Below are positions 1 to 6,971 of a DNA stretch of 21,204 nt, one piece after another (position 1 is the stretch's first letter; the number at the start of each line of letters is the position of its first letter). Below the pieces are notes generated by a model that ran no database searches, was not told where the DNA came from, and was given only the letters and a program-made list of their open reading frames with translations. The translations under genes and the position numbers were made by a program. The stretch comes from Pelobacter sp. UBA5610 (GTDB lineage Bacteria > Desulfobacterota > Desulfuromonadia > Desulfuromonadales > Syntrophotaleaceae). The stretch covers positions 90,611 through 111,814 of the forward strand of contig DIKU01000064.1 in the NCBI GenBank assembly GCA_002424645.1, in the 5' to 3' direction.

Positions 1-239
1 CCGTCCTTGCTGTCTTCGGTGACTTCGGATTCCAGATGGCTGATGCGAGCACGCTGCTGCAATTCCGTGCGCAAGGCTTTGGACAGATCGCTCATGGCTT
101 CAAAGTCATCGACCATGCGACCGTACATCCAGCGCATGATCTGGCTTGCTCGAAATCGCTCCTTGCCCATACCGGCCAAAAATTCTGTCAACTCTTCCAG
201 GGTAAGATTCTTAAGGTCGATTCGTGTGTCGTGATCCAT
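1..239 (-). CDS. rlmN: RlmN, 23S rRNA (adenine-2503-C2)-methyltransferase, N-terminal fragment
   Basis: Only the first 79 codons are present; the gene continues beyond the left edge. The reading begins MDHDTRIDLKNLTLEELTEF and continues through FRASQIMRWMYGRMVDDFEAM. This matches the N-terminal accessory domain of the RlmN/Cfr radical-SAM methylases, where a 'DL..LT..EL' start and an 'FRA.QI..W.Y' block precede the iron-sulfur core. RlmN methylates A2503 of 23S rRNA and A37 of some tRNAs. The catalytic core (CxxxCxxC and the methyl-carrying cysteines) lies outside the window, so identity rests on the N-terminal domain. The ATG at 237-239 has no clear Shine-Dalgarno. It lies downstream of ndk on the same strand, but an intrinsic terminator separates them, so it probably has its own promoter in the AT-rich 240-330 stretch. 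I could not fix hexamers with good spacing there. Confidence 0.85.
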   Translation of the reverse strand, partial: MDHDTRIDLKNLTLEELTEFLAGMGKERFRASQIMRWMYGRMVDDFEAMSDLSKALRTELQQRARISHLESEVTEDSKD

Positions 240-330
240 CAATAGTATCCATGCAACGGTGCAAACCGCGAAATTCTATAAAAAAGCTTTAAAAATACTT
301 TTGCAAAATGCGTATGAGGGCCAAACCATC

Positions 331-365
331 AAAAAAAAGCCCTCCGATTGTATCTGAAGGGCTTT
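331..365 (-). terminator. Rho-independent terminator after ndk
   Basis: Read on the minus strand, an 8-bp perfect stem (positions 358-365 pairing with 336-343) runs directly into an uninterrupted T tract. It lies about 45 nt past the ndk stop codon. This is the classical GC-stem plus U-run layout and should end the hisI-hisG-ndk transcript before rlmN. Confidence 0.85.
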
Positions 366-411
366 CCGGGCACAAGTCCCTATACAACTTGAGAAAAACG
401 GTAAAAACCAA

Positions 412-825
412 TCAAAGCAGTTCCAAACCCGAAAAAAAGTAGCCCACTTCAAAAGCGGCGGTTTCCGGGGCATCGGAACCATGTACCGCGTTGCGTCCCA
501 GCGATGTACCAAACTCCTTGCGCAAGGAACCGGCCACAGCATCAGCGGGGTTGGTCGCCCCCATAAGGTCGCGCCACTTGCGAATAGCGCCTTCTGCTTC
601 GAGCACCAGGGCGAGGCACGGACCGCTACTCATGAAACCTTTGAGGTCATCAAAAAATGGCCTGTCTTTATGCACATAATAAAAACCGGCTGCCTGTTCT
701 TCGCTCAGGTTCAGTTTCTTCATGCCAACAACACAAAAACCTTCCGCATAAATACGCGCCAGGATACGACCGGCATGACCTGCGGCAAAGGCATCAGGTT
801 TGACAATAGCAAAGGTTCTTTCCAT
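412..825 (-). CDS. ndk: Nucleoside diphosphate kinase
   Basis: Ndk moves the gamma phosphate of NTPs onto NDPs through a phospho-histidine, balancing cytosolic NTP and dNTP pools. The 137-residue product has the family's usual length. It begins MERTFAIVKPDAF, with Lys9 in the nucleotide-binding 'KPD' block, and carries the active-site signature NAVHGSD with catalytic His115. The ATG at 823-825 was chosen over an in-frame one at 849 because a GGAG lies at proper spacing just upstream and homologues start with this sequence. The gene follows hisG by about 130 nt and ends in a strong terminator. A weak AT-rich promoter-like stretch occurs around 845-880, so it may be transcribed both from the his promoter and from its own. 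Confidence 0.97.
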   Translation of the reverse strand: MERTFAIVKPDAFAAGHAGRILARIYAEGFCVVGMKKLNLSEEQAAGFYYVHKDRPFFDDLKGFMSSGPCLALVLEAEGAIRKWRDLMGATNPADAVAGSLRKEFGTSLGRNAVHGSDAPETAAFEVGYFFSGLELL

Positions 826-957
826 AAAAATTCTCCATATAACGATCAATTATCATACAAACGAAAAACACGTCTAATACAAGGCGCCGCCACAATCCGG
901 GAGAAAGCCAGCCATCTGCATTGAGCCAGACTACCGACATTCCAGATATAAACTGTT

Positions 958-1833
958 CTATATGATCTTGTTCAGAGGATATTCGACAATCCCCTGCGCG
1001 CCCAGTTTGACCAACTCCGGAATAATGCAGCGCACCTCTTTTTCGTGCAGAACCGTCTCGATAGATACCCATTCGGACTGATAAAGGTTGGCCACGGTCG
1101 GACGATTGAGGCTTGGCAATATACGGATAATATCTTCCACCTGGTTGTGCGGCACATTCATTTTCAGGCCTACCATCTTTTCGGCTCGCAGAGCCGCCTG
1201 CAACAGGGTGCACAGCTGCTCTATCTTGCCACGCTTCCAGGTGTCCTGCCAGGACTGTTTATTCGCGAGGATCACGGGCGTCGATTCCATCATGGTTTCG
1301 ACAATCCTCAGGTTGTTGGCCTTGATGGTCGAGCCGGTTTCCGTCACCTCGACAATGGCGTCGCATAAGCCTTCGACGACTTTTGCTTCGGTAGCCCCCC
1401 AGGAAAATTCGACCTCGACGTCGATACCCCGCTCCAAAAAATAGCGTCGGGTAAACCCGACCAGTTCGGTAGAGATCGTCTTCCCCTGCAAATCTTCCAG
1501 CTTGCGTACCGGGGAATCGTTGGTTACCACGAGCACCCAGCGGGCCGGTCGCCTGGATACCTTGGAATACACAAGGTCACAGAGGATCTCGACATCCGAA
1601 TCGTTTTCCATCACCCAGTCACGGCCGGCGATACCGACGTCGATGGTACCGCGCTCGACGTATTTAGCCATTTCCTGACTGCGGATCAAACTGCAGCTGA
1701 TGTCTTCGTCATCGATGGCGGGAAAGTAATTGCGAGAGGACACCCGGATGTTCCAGCCGGCCTTCTGAAATAAATCTACCGTTGCCGTTTCCAAGCTGCC
1801 CTTAGGGATCCCCAGCTTGAGTTGGCGGCTCAT
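958..1833 (-). CDS. hisG: ATP phosphoribosyltransferase, long form
   Basis: HisG catalyses the first step of histidine synthesis, joining ATP and PRPP to give phosphoribosyl-ATP. At 291 residues this is the long form. The N-terminal part starts MSRQLKLGIPKGSL and contains GIAGRDWVMEN, and there is a 'VVEVTETGST'-like PRPP-binding block (IVEVTETGSTIKANN). The last roughly 80 residues, from about 'MVGLKMNVP' onward, match the ACT-like regulatory domain that confers histidine feedback. Long-form enzymes do not need HisZ. The ATG overlaps the hisI stop as ATGA, a sign of translational coupling. The product of HisG is the substrate of the HisE/HisI steps, so the pair makes metabolic sense. No other his gene is visible in the window. 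Confidence 0.97.
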   Translation of the reverse strand: MSRQLKLGIPKGSLETATVDLFQKAGWNIRVSSRNYFPAIDDEDISCSLIRSQEMAKYVERGTIDVGIAGRDWVMENDSDVEILCDLVYSKVSRRPARWVLVVTNDSPVRKLEDLQGKTISTELVGFTRRYFLERGIDVEVEFSWGATEAKVVEGLCDAIVEVTETGSTIKANNLRIVETMMESTPVILANKQSWQDTWKRGKIEQLCTLLQAALRAEKMVGLKMNVPHNQVEDIIRILPSLNRPTVANLYQSEWVSIETVLHEKEVRCIIPELVKLGAQGIVEYPLNKII

Positions 1834-2207
1834 TTTTTATATACCTCATCGGGATCGAACAGGGGTTCGGAATGTTCCACCCAGGCACCGTCTTCCCATC
1901 GTACATAAAAGCAGGTGCGGTTGCCGGTATGGCATGCGGCGCCGCCGTTCTGTTTCACCTTGATGATTACGGTATCGGCGTCGCAATCGGTCAGCACCTC
2001 TTTGACTTCCTGGGTGTTACCGGATTGCTCGCCTTTCATCCAGTATTTGTTACGCCGGCGGCTGAAAAACCAGGTTTTCCCGGTTTCCAAAGTCAGATTA
2101 AGTGCCTTTTCATCCAGAAACGCAACCATCAGCACTTCATTGGTCTGGTAGTCCTGAATAATGGCTGGCACCAGGCCACCCATTTTTTCAAAATCGATTT
2201 TGATCAT
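1830..2207 (-). CDS. hisI: Phosphoribosyl-AMP cyclohydrolase
   Basis: HisI opens the adenine ring of phosphoribosyl-AMP, the third step of histidine synthesis. The product is a stand-alone cyclohydrolase of 125 residues with no fused HisE pyrophosphohydrolase domain. Family blocks are visible: 'VLMVAFLDEKAL', 'TWFFSRRRNKYWMKGEQSG' and 'CDADT', then 'GAACHTG' and 'CFY', whose cysteines form the zinc and metal site. I chose the ATG at 2205-2207 (MIKIDFEKM) because GGAGGGG lies seven bases upstream. An in-frame ATG at 2234 has no such site. It is the first gene of the hisI-hisG unit, behind the promoter at 2251-2280. Confidence 0.96.
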   Translation of the reverse strand: MIKIDFEKMGGLVPAIIQDYQTNEVLMVAFLDEKALNLTLETGKTWFFSRRRNKYWMKGEQSGNTQEVKEVLTDCDADTVIIKVKQNGGAACHTGNRTCFYVRWEDGAWVEHSEPLFDPDEVYKK

Positions 2208-2250
2208 AGACACCCCTCCAAACTTTGTGAGCAATAAAAAAACCCTTCAT

Positions 2251-2280
2251 GTAATACAACGCCGCAGACAAGAGTGTCAA
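2251..2280 (-). promoter_or_regulatory. Sigma70-type promoter of hisI-hisG
   Basis: On the minus strand a perfect -35 hexamer TTGACA (2275-2280) is followed after 18 bp by TATTAC (2251-2256). It ends about 45 bases before the hisI start codon and lies in the gap between the kinase gene and hisI. No attenuator-like hairpin with a histidine-rich leader peptide is visible in the remaining short leader. Confidence 0.6.
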
Positions 2281-2368
2281 CTGTTTACCCGTCGCGGTTA
2301 TGGCAAAGTCCTTGTAACGATTGGTGAAATTGCAAAACAGAATCGACGTGTCCGGCGCAAGGCAAGAA

Positions 2369-4252
2369 TCAGTTATAAAAAGGCAGTTTCAAATAAAAAC
2401 AGCTCCCCTGACCCACAGCACTTTCCAGCCAGATGCTGCCGTTGTGAGCCTTGACGATTTCCTGAACCAATGACAAGCCCAACCCGGTGCCCCGCATATT
2501 GGGATGTTCCGACTGCACCCGGAAAAAACGCTCGAAGATCATGGACTGATGTTCAATGGGGATTCCGACTCCTCTATCCTTCACATAAACAACCGCTCCG
2601 TCTTTATCCTGATGCGCCCCCAGAACAATTTCTTCATCCTCGGGGGAATACTTGATGGCGTTGGACAAAAGGTTATGCAGAGCCCGATAAAGCTGATTTT
2701 CATCACCCCGAACAGGAGCCAAAGCTTGTGGACAATGGATACGTATGCGATCACGGCCGCGGGCCGAAGAAAACATATTCGCCACCCCATGCAACAACGG
2801 GAAAATTTCTACAGGATGAATATTGCCAACCCCATAGCCCGCCCGCAGGCGCTGCAGATTGAGGTGATTATCCACCAGTTCCTTAAGACGCTCACTTTGC
2901 TGTTGAATGATATTCAGATAATCCTTTTGACCTGGAGGACTGTCATTTGATTTCAGCAGATAATCGGTAAATCCCAAAATCGCCGTAAGAGGCGTGCGCA
3001 TTTCATGACTGACTGCTGACAACATGTCATCCTTGAGTTCCTCGATGCGCTTTCGGTCACTGATATCACGGAAAAATGCCGCAAACACCTTTCTTTTTTT
3101 CCAGGTAAAAGCCCCAACGGACACCTCGACATCAAAGTTGCTGCCGTCCTGGCGACGATGACTCACCAGAGGAAACTGCCGCAAAGCACCGTTGACAATC
3201 TGATGAAGACGAAACCGACTCTGTTCCGGCTCTTCACTCAAATCCAAGACATCGAGAGCCAGGAATTCCTCGCGCGTATAACCGTACAGAGCCAGCGCCG
3301 CCCCATTGACATCGACAATCCTATAGGACGATGCATCAAAAATAACGATGGCATCCGAGCAGGAAGAAAACAGCATACGGTACTTTTCCTCCGATTCCTG
3401 CACCTCCTGTTCCGCTTGCTTATGTTCGGTGACATCAACAAACGATGCCATGTAGCAATGTGGTTCCCCCTCGGAGTCTTCGACAACATGAGCCGCGACT
3501 TCAAAATAAACGACTTTTCCATCGGGGCGGATAGCGGCGACTTCGCCACTCCAGTCCCTGAATGTCTGCAAGGCACGTAAAACCACACGGGCCTTTTTGG
3601 GATTCTTCCAAAAGTACCCTACTTGATGCCCGAGAATATCTTCAGGCTTACCAAACCCCATAAGGTCGACAAAAGACTTGTTGACATAAGTCAAGCGCCC
3701 TTCCAGATCAGTAAAAGCAATACCATTGATAGATGAGTCGATAGCCCGTCGCGCCAGTCCGAGATCTTTTTGCCGCTGTTTGGTTTCGGTAATATTCTGT
3801 AGATAACCAACGATGTGACAAACGTTATCTTCACTGCGACAGCACACATAACTGTCATCACGCACCCACAGATAATGTCCATCCCTATGCTGAACGCGAT
3901 ATTCAATGTGCATGGGTTGACCGGCACGCATCACCCGATACATTTCCTTCAGGGCATGGGCTCGATCCTGCGGATGAATATGCGTAAGCCAACCTTGGAT
4001 ATCGCTGCCCATTTCCTCTCGTGAAAAACCGAACATTCCCCGGCACTGTTCAGACCAGTCCAGTTTACCCCCGGGATGGTAGAGCTCATACAACACACCA
4101 CCAAAGGCCTCGGATAACGCCTGAAACTTTTTCATGGGAAGATCCTGGTCGAGATAAGCGCTCGCTCCCCCCATCTGCTCTGTGCCACTGTTTACATATT
4201 GCTGGCTCACGTTAGAACTCCCCGACCATGGGACAGATTTATATTTAGCCAT
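2369..4252 (-). CDS. Soluble sensor histidine kinase with three PAS domains
   Basis: The 627-residue product has no hydrophobic segment long enough to span a membrane, so it should sense a cytoplasmic signal. Three PAS/PAC units can be traced at about residues 42-160, 165-285 and 288-405; the first is rich in tryptophan and tyrosine and looks like the PAS_3 type. The transmitter follows: dimerisation and phosphoacceptor box SHEMRTPL with His416, N box NLLSNAIKYS (Asn531), D box DRGVGI (559-564), an F box around residue 573, and G2 box GTGLGL (588-593). All catalytic elements look intact. No receiver domain is fused and no response regulator gene lies beside it, so it is an orphan kinase within this window. 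The start is uncertain: the ATG at 4250-4252 lacks a clear ribosome site, and later in-frame ATGs (residues 27 and 40) would lose only a non-conserved tail. Confidence 0.93.
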   Translation of the reverse strand: MAKYKSVPWSGSSNVSQQYVNSGTEQMGGASAYLDQDLPMKKFQALSEAFGGVLYELYHPGGKLDWSEQCRGMFGFSREEMGSDIQGWLTHIHPQDRAHALKEMYRVMRAGQPMHIEYRVQHRDGHYLWVRDDSYVCCRSEDNVCHIVGYLQNITETKQRQKDLGLARRAIDSSINGIAFTDLEGRLTYVNKSFVDLMGFGKPEDILGHQVGYFWKNPKKARVVLRALQTFRDWSGEVAAIRPDGKVVYFEVAAHVVEDSEGEPHCYMASFVDVTEHKQAEQEVQESEEKYRMLFSSCSDAIVIFDASSYRIVDVNGAALALYGYTREEFLALDVLDLSEEPEQSRFRLHQIVNGALRQFPLVSHRRQDGSNFDVEVSVGAFTWKKRKVFAAFFRDISDRKRIEELKDDMLSAVSHEMRTPLTAILGFTDYLLKSNDSPPGQKDYLNIIQQQSERLKELVDNHLNLQRLRAGYGVGNIHPVEIFPLLHGVANMFSSARGRDRIRIHCPQALAPVRGDENQLYRALHNLLSNAIKYSPEDEEIVLGAHQDKDGAVVYVKDRGVGIPIEHQSMIFERFFRVQSEHPNMRGTGLGLSLVQEIVKAHNGSIWLESAVGQGSCFYLKLPFYN

Positions 4253-4755
4253 CGTTTTTACGTGTACCGCCAGAACCTTTTAAAAATAAAAAGGTTAGAT
4301 TCCCCCACAAAAAACGGGAAATCGGACTGAAACATACAGCTCATTAACACGCCAGACTTCAAGGCGCGGATGCATCGTACCAAGAATTGTTTTTTTCCGG
4401 AAAGGCCTTCGAGAAGGTAGATTTAGTGGATAAAACGGAAGAAGTGCCCCTCACAATGCATCGACAATGCACGCGACCGAACCCGGTCAGAAATCAAGTT
4501 TCCGGCATAGATCTGCAAAAATAACAATTATGAGAACTGCAAAAACAACTCTGCACCGTCTAAACGATCAGATCATTCGGATAATACTAACAGACAAAAA
4601 ATATTTTTCAGGACCAAATAAAATAATCTTCTTTTTTATGGAAGGCCCTCTTGTTTTTTCCCGCGTTTGGGCAAGGCTGTTCTTCCAAAAATTTTCCTAA
4701 CGGCCCGATTTTTCGCTATCCGTGTTGAGTCGCCCGGGCATCGCCCACCATCTCT
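4253..4755. other. Intergenic stretch without a convincing gene
   Basis: About 500 bp between the divergent kinase and L,D-transpeptidase genes. Base composition shifts to AT-rich patches, especially 4560-4700, and frames are poor. The one longer reading (plus strand, 4467-4700, 77 codons) has no ribosome site, an unbalanced composition and no recognisable domain, so I do not call it. Small dyads are present: AACCTTTT/AAAAGGTT at 4274-4296, and a 5-bp GACCG/CGGTC hairpin near 4476-4489. I see no tRNA, no riboswitch consensus and no sigma54 site. Confidence 0.6.
4274..4296. repeat. AT-rich inverted repeat upstream of the histidine kinase
   Basis: AACCTTTT (4274-4281) and AAAAGGTT (4289-4296) form a perfect 8-bp dyad around a 7-base centre. 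It lies 22 bp upstream of the annotated kinase start codon. It could be an operator or a short leader hairpin of the minus-strand transcript. There is no T tract to make it a terminator for either strand. Confidence 0.45.
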
Positions 4756-4785
4756 TTGAATGATTGTAGACATTTATTTTATACA
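4756..4785 (+). promoter_or_regulatory. Candidate sigma70-type promoter of the L,D-transpeptidase gene
   Basis: TTGAAT (4756-4761) is followed by TATACA (4780-4785) with 18 bp between, or by TTATAC with 17 bp. Each hexamer matches consensus at four or so positions. It lies about 57 bp upstream of the preferred start codon at 4842 and is the only reasonable pair in the region. Confidence 0.4.
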
Positions 4786-4841
4786 GATCGCTTGGCATAA
4801 GTAACTTTTCCATGTGCAATATTTGCGGTATAGTTTGGTTC

Positions 4842-5747
4842 ATGAGTAAACTATTTATATGTATTTTCAGTATAATATGCTTATCCTGCAATCCCGTCTA
4901 CGGCTGGTATCCCATCGAGCCTGACGAAAATCTTGTGCCGCTGGCCAGCGGATCTCCAGTGATTGGAAACCACCGAATTTATCATACCCAACCCGGGGAC
5001 ACTTTAATTGAACTTGCCCTCCAAGGAGGGCTGGGATACCTTGCTTTGAGCAAGGCCAATCCTGGTATCGACCCCTGGCTACCTCCAAACGGCACGCAGA
5101 TTTTGCTGCCTTATGCCTTTTTACTACCCTCAGGCATCCAGCCCGGCATTACCGTCAACTTGTCGGAGCTTCGTCTTTATTATGTGTGGCAGGAACAAAA
5201 TCGATTACGGGTGCGCGTTTATCCGGTGGGCATCGGCCGGTCTGGATGGGATACGCCGGAAGGATCATTTGAGCTCATTGAAAAAATAGTTCATCCTGCC
5301 TGGCATCCCCCGGCGTCCATACGGTTGGAAAACCCCAAACTTCCTGCCAGCATCCCCCCCGGGCCAGAAAATCCTCTAGGGGAATACTGGCTTGGCCTTT
5401 CGGCCCCCGGTTACGGCATTCATGGTACGAGTAAACTCTACGGGGTCGGCCGCCGCATCAGTCACGGTTGTCTGCGCCTTTATCCCTGGGATATAAGGGA
5501 CCTGTTTGCCCGCGTAAAAATCGGAACCACCGTAAGGATTTTACGACAGCCTGTGAAAATCGGCATAAAAAACGGTCATTTGTTGATGGAAGTCCATCGC
5601 TCCGACGGTCTCAATGACCGGGATTTGCTGTCGCTAGCCATGCAACAGATTGCACATCTTTCCTGGCACGGCCTGCTGAATCAGGAAGCGATTGAAAAAG
5701 AAATCCACCTGGGACGTGGCGTGCCTACCGTCATATCCGAGGGCTGA
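4842..5747 (+). CDS. Periplasmic L,D-transpeptidase with LysM domain (ErfK/YbiS/YnhG family)
   Basis: Enzymes of this family act in the periplasm. They make 3-3 cross-links in peptidoglycan or attach Lpp-type lipoproteins to it. From the ATG at 4842 the product has 301 residues. A signal peptide (MSKLFICIFSIICLS, probable cleavage after VYG) is followed by a LysM module (about 46-95, 'YHTQPGDTL...LLPYAFLLP'). The YkuD catalytic domain spans about 105-225, with the HGT motif at His194 and the active-site block ISHGCLRL (His208, Cys210). About 75 further residues follow, as in ErfK/YbiS. An in-frame ATG at 4812 would add ten residues before the signal peptide; neither start has a strong Shine-Dalgarno. 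The gene is convergent with an Lpp-like lipoprotein gene, which fits an enzyme-substrate pair; that link is inference. Confidence 0.93.
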   Translation: MSKLFICIFSIICLSCNPVYGWYPIEPDENLVPLASGSPVIGNHRIYHTQPGDTLIELALQGGLGYLALSKANPGIDPWLPPNGTQILLPYAFLLPSGIQPGITVNLSELRLYYVWQEQNRLRVRVYPVGIGRSGWDTPEGSFELIEKIVHPAWHPPASIRLENPKLPASIPPGPENPLGEYWLGLSAPGYGIHGTSKLYGVGRRISHGCLRLYPWDIRDLFARVKIGTTVRILRQPVKIGIKNGHLLMEVHRSDGLNDRDLLSLAMQQIAHLSWHGLLNQEAIEKEIHLGRGVPTVISEG

Positions 5748-5804
5748 ATCCATCCTCTTTCCTTTTCAATGCCACGGGTAACCTTGGATCTTACTATCCG
5801 CAGC

Positions 5805-5839
5805 AAAAAAAAAAGCCCTGCAGTTTGCACTGCAGGACT
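5805..5839 (-). terminator. Rho-independent terminator of the Lpp-like gene
   Basis: Read on the minus strand, a perfect 8-bp stem CCTGCAGT/ACTGCAGG with a 4-base loop, extended by three further pairs including one G-T, runs straight into ten T residues. It begins about 20 nt past the stop codon of the lipoprotein gene. Such a strong terminator directly behind a tiny ORF supports that the ORF is real and well expressed. There is no T run on the opposite side, so the convergent L,D-transpeptidase transcript is probably ended otherwise. Confidence 0.93.
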
Positions 5840-5859
5840 CGTCGGGAAAACCCCACCGA

Positions 5860-6147
5860 TTATTTCTTCTGACACATTTCAAAGGCGCGCTCGGCTTTTT
5901 GGGCGCTGGCTTGGGCTGCGGCTGCTGCAGCTTCAGCCCGCTGGGCCGATTCTTCGGCCCGCATGGCCGCATCACTGGCCATGCCGGCAGAAACTTGCGC
6001 CTTCTGAGCCTGGTCCGCTGCCATCTGACCGGATTGCACAGCCTGATTGATTAATTCACGATCGGTGGCACTGAGCTGCGCTGAGCAACCACTCAGAACC
6101 ATGACCGACAAAGCGACTCCCCCAAATATCCATTGCCATTTTCCCAT
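5860..6147 (-). CDS. Lpp/OprI-like alanine-zipper murein lipoprotein
   Basis: This small outer-membrane lipoprotein has 95 residues. A basic-hydrophobic signal peptide ends in the lipobox LSGC (lipidated Cys21), leaving a mature chain of 75 residues. The rest is one alanine-rich amphipathic helix with heptad spacing ('AMRAEESAQRAEAAAAAA') and no predicted globular core, like the Lpp trimeric coiled coil. It ends in CQKK. In E. coli Lpp the C-terminal lysine is the residue covalently joined to peptidoglycan by L,D-transpeptidases, so the terminal Lys94-Lys95 could serve the same role. A GGAGGTGGAG Shine-Dalgarno precedes the ATG and a strong terminator follows. The neighbour encoded convergently is an L,D-transpeptidase. 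Sequence identity to Lpp itself is low, so the family call rests on architecture. Confidence 0.85.
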   Translation of the reverse strand: MGKWQWIFGGVALSVMVLSGCSAQLSATDRELINQAVQSGQMAADQAQKAQVSAGMASDAAMRAEESAQRAEAAAAAAQASAQKAERAFEMCQKK

Positions 6148-6214
6148 TGCTCCACCTCCCTCTCAGTTAGGGTGACTGCCTCCCCGCTTCCATGTTCTGT
6201 TGCATGAAACGGAT

Positions 6215-6742
6215 TCATGGCTGATTCGGATAAATGAGTCTTTCAGGGTTGTAACCCTGATCGACGATGCGTTCTAAAATTTTTTCAAGCGGATCTTTTT
6301 CCAGATGCGCTTGACGAGCGAGTATCCATAGATACTTTCTCCGCGGGTGCCCGATGACGGCCCAACTGTAATCATCCGCTAAATCGATGACCCAGTAATG
6401 GCCGTAAAAGGGCCAAAAAAAGGTGACTTTAAGTTTAGCAGGGCTGTTCTCATCGCAAACCCTGGCGCGCCCCCGGATCTCTCTGATGCCGCCCCCGGGA
6501 CCTACCTGACGGCAACGATTTATGACCTCCAGCCTGTCATTTTCAATGACCCGGTAGGTAGCCGATACGCCATCGCAACCTTTTTCAAACCGGTTAGGAT
6601 ATCGAGCGATTTCATACCATGTGCCGGAATAACGCTGCAGATCTATGCTGCCGACCACGAGTGGCGGTTTCTGCACGCGGCCACAACCGAAACAGAACAG
6701 CGCGGCGAAAATTATCAGAAACAACGACCGTGAAATAGCCAA
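6215..6742 (-). CDS. blc: Bacterial lipocalin (Blc-type), probable outer-membrane lipoprotein
   Basis: Lipocalins are eight-stranded barrels that bind lipids or other hydrophobic ligands; bacterial Blc is anchored in the outer membrane and binds lysophospholipids. The 175-residue product shows the N-terminal lipocalin signature YSGTWYEIARYPNRFEKGC (about 38-56) and, further on, the 'YSWAVIGHPRRKYLWILAR' block. Both are characteristic of the Blc/apolipoprotein-D branch. A signal peptide (MAISRSLFLIIFAALFCFGC) ends at Cys20. The lipobox is CFGC, with cysteine rather than leucine at -3, so lipidation is likely but not certain. The start has GAGGA at about nine bases. The gene sits 67 bp upstream of the Lpp-like gene on the same strand with no obvious promoter between, so the two may share a transcript. 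Confidence 0.93.
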   Translation of the reverse strand: MAISRSLFLIIFAALFCFGCGRVQKPPLVVGSIDLQRYSGTWYEIARYPNRFEKGCDGVSATYRVIENDRLEVINRCRQVGPGGGIREIRGRARVCDENSPAKLKVTFFWPFYGHYWVIDLADDYSWAVIGHPRRKYLWILARQAHLEKDPLEKILERIVDQGYNPERLIYPNQP

Positions 6743-6779
6743 AAATCCTCTATCGTGGTGAAAGCAGGAATTGTTTTAA

Positions 6780-6807
6780 ATTATGCAGCATATTACAAGG
6801 GATGCAA
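6780..6807 (-). promoter_or_regulatory. Candidate promoter of the lipocalin gene
   Basis: On the minus strand, TTGCAT (6802-6807) and CATAAT (6780-6785) are 16 bp apart. The -10 is close to consensus, the -35 is weak. It starts transcription roughly 30 bases before the lipocalin start codon. Confidence 0.35.
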
Positions 6808-6871
6808 CCAACTCCCGGAAAAACATGCGAAAAGGCGGGAACCATTCTATCTGCTGTCGTCGCAACAGGAA

Positions 6872-6947
6872 AATATCCCTGCACCGTTCCCGAAACAGGT
6901 CGGGAACGGCACAAGAGAATGATATGCGATTGTCAGAAAGGGATATT
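6872..6947. repeat. Nested inverted repeats between rdgB and the lipocalin gene
   Basis: An inner perfect 10-bp stem (CCGTTCCCGA 6884-6893 with TCGGGAACGG 6900-6909, 6-base loop) lies inside an outer perfect 9-bp pair (AATATCCCT 6872-6880 with AGGGATATT 6939-6947). It lies about 25-100 nt downstream of the rdgB stop. On the minus strand the outer arm runs into a short U-rich tail, so it may act as an atypical terminator for amidase-rph-rdgB. It lacks a proper T tract, so a regulatory or mRNA 3'-end role is equally possible. Confidence 0.55.
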
Positions 6948-6971
6948 AAGGGATGAGAACCGGCGGGAAGA

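Noticed and set aside
4467..4700. A 77-codon open frame on the plus strand in the AT-rich gap
   Set aside because: No ribosome site, no recognisable domain, odd composition rich in Phe and Ile from AT-rich DNA; more likely chance.
4253..4811. Cyclic-di-GMP (GEMM) or other known riboswitch
   Set aside because: Scanned both strands for the GEMM core and similar conserved strings; none were found.
5748..5860. Bidirectional terminator serving the L,D-transpeptidase
   Set aside because: The hairpin has its T tract on the minus-strand side only.
6398..6733. A 111-codon plus-strand open frame opposite the lipocalin
   Set aside because: The lipocalin on the minus strand has family signatures and a signal peptide; the plus frame has none.
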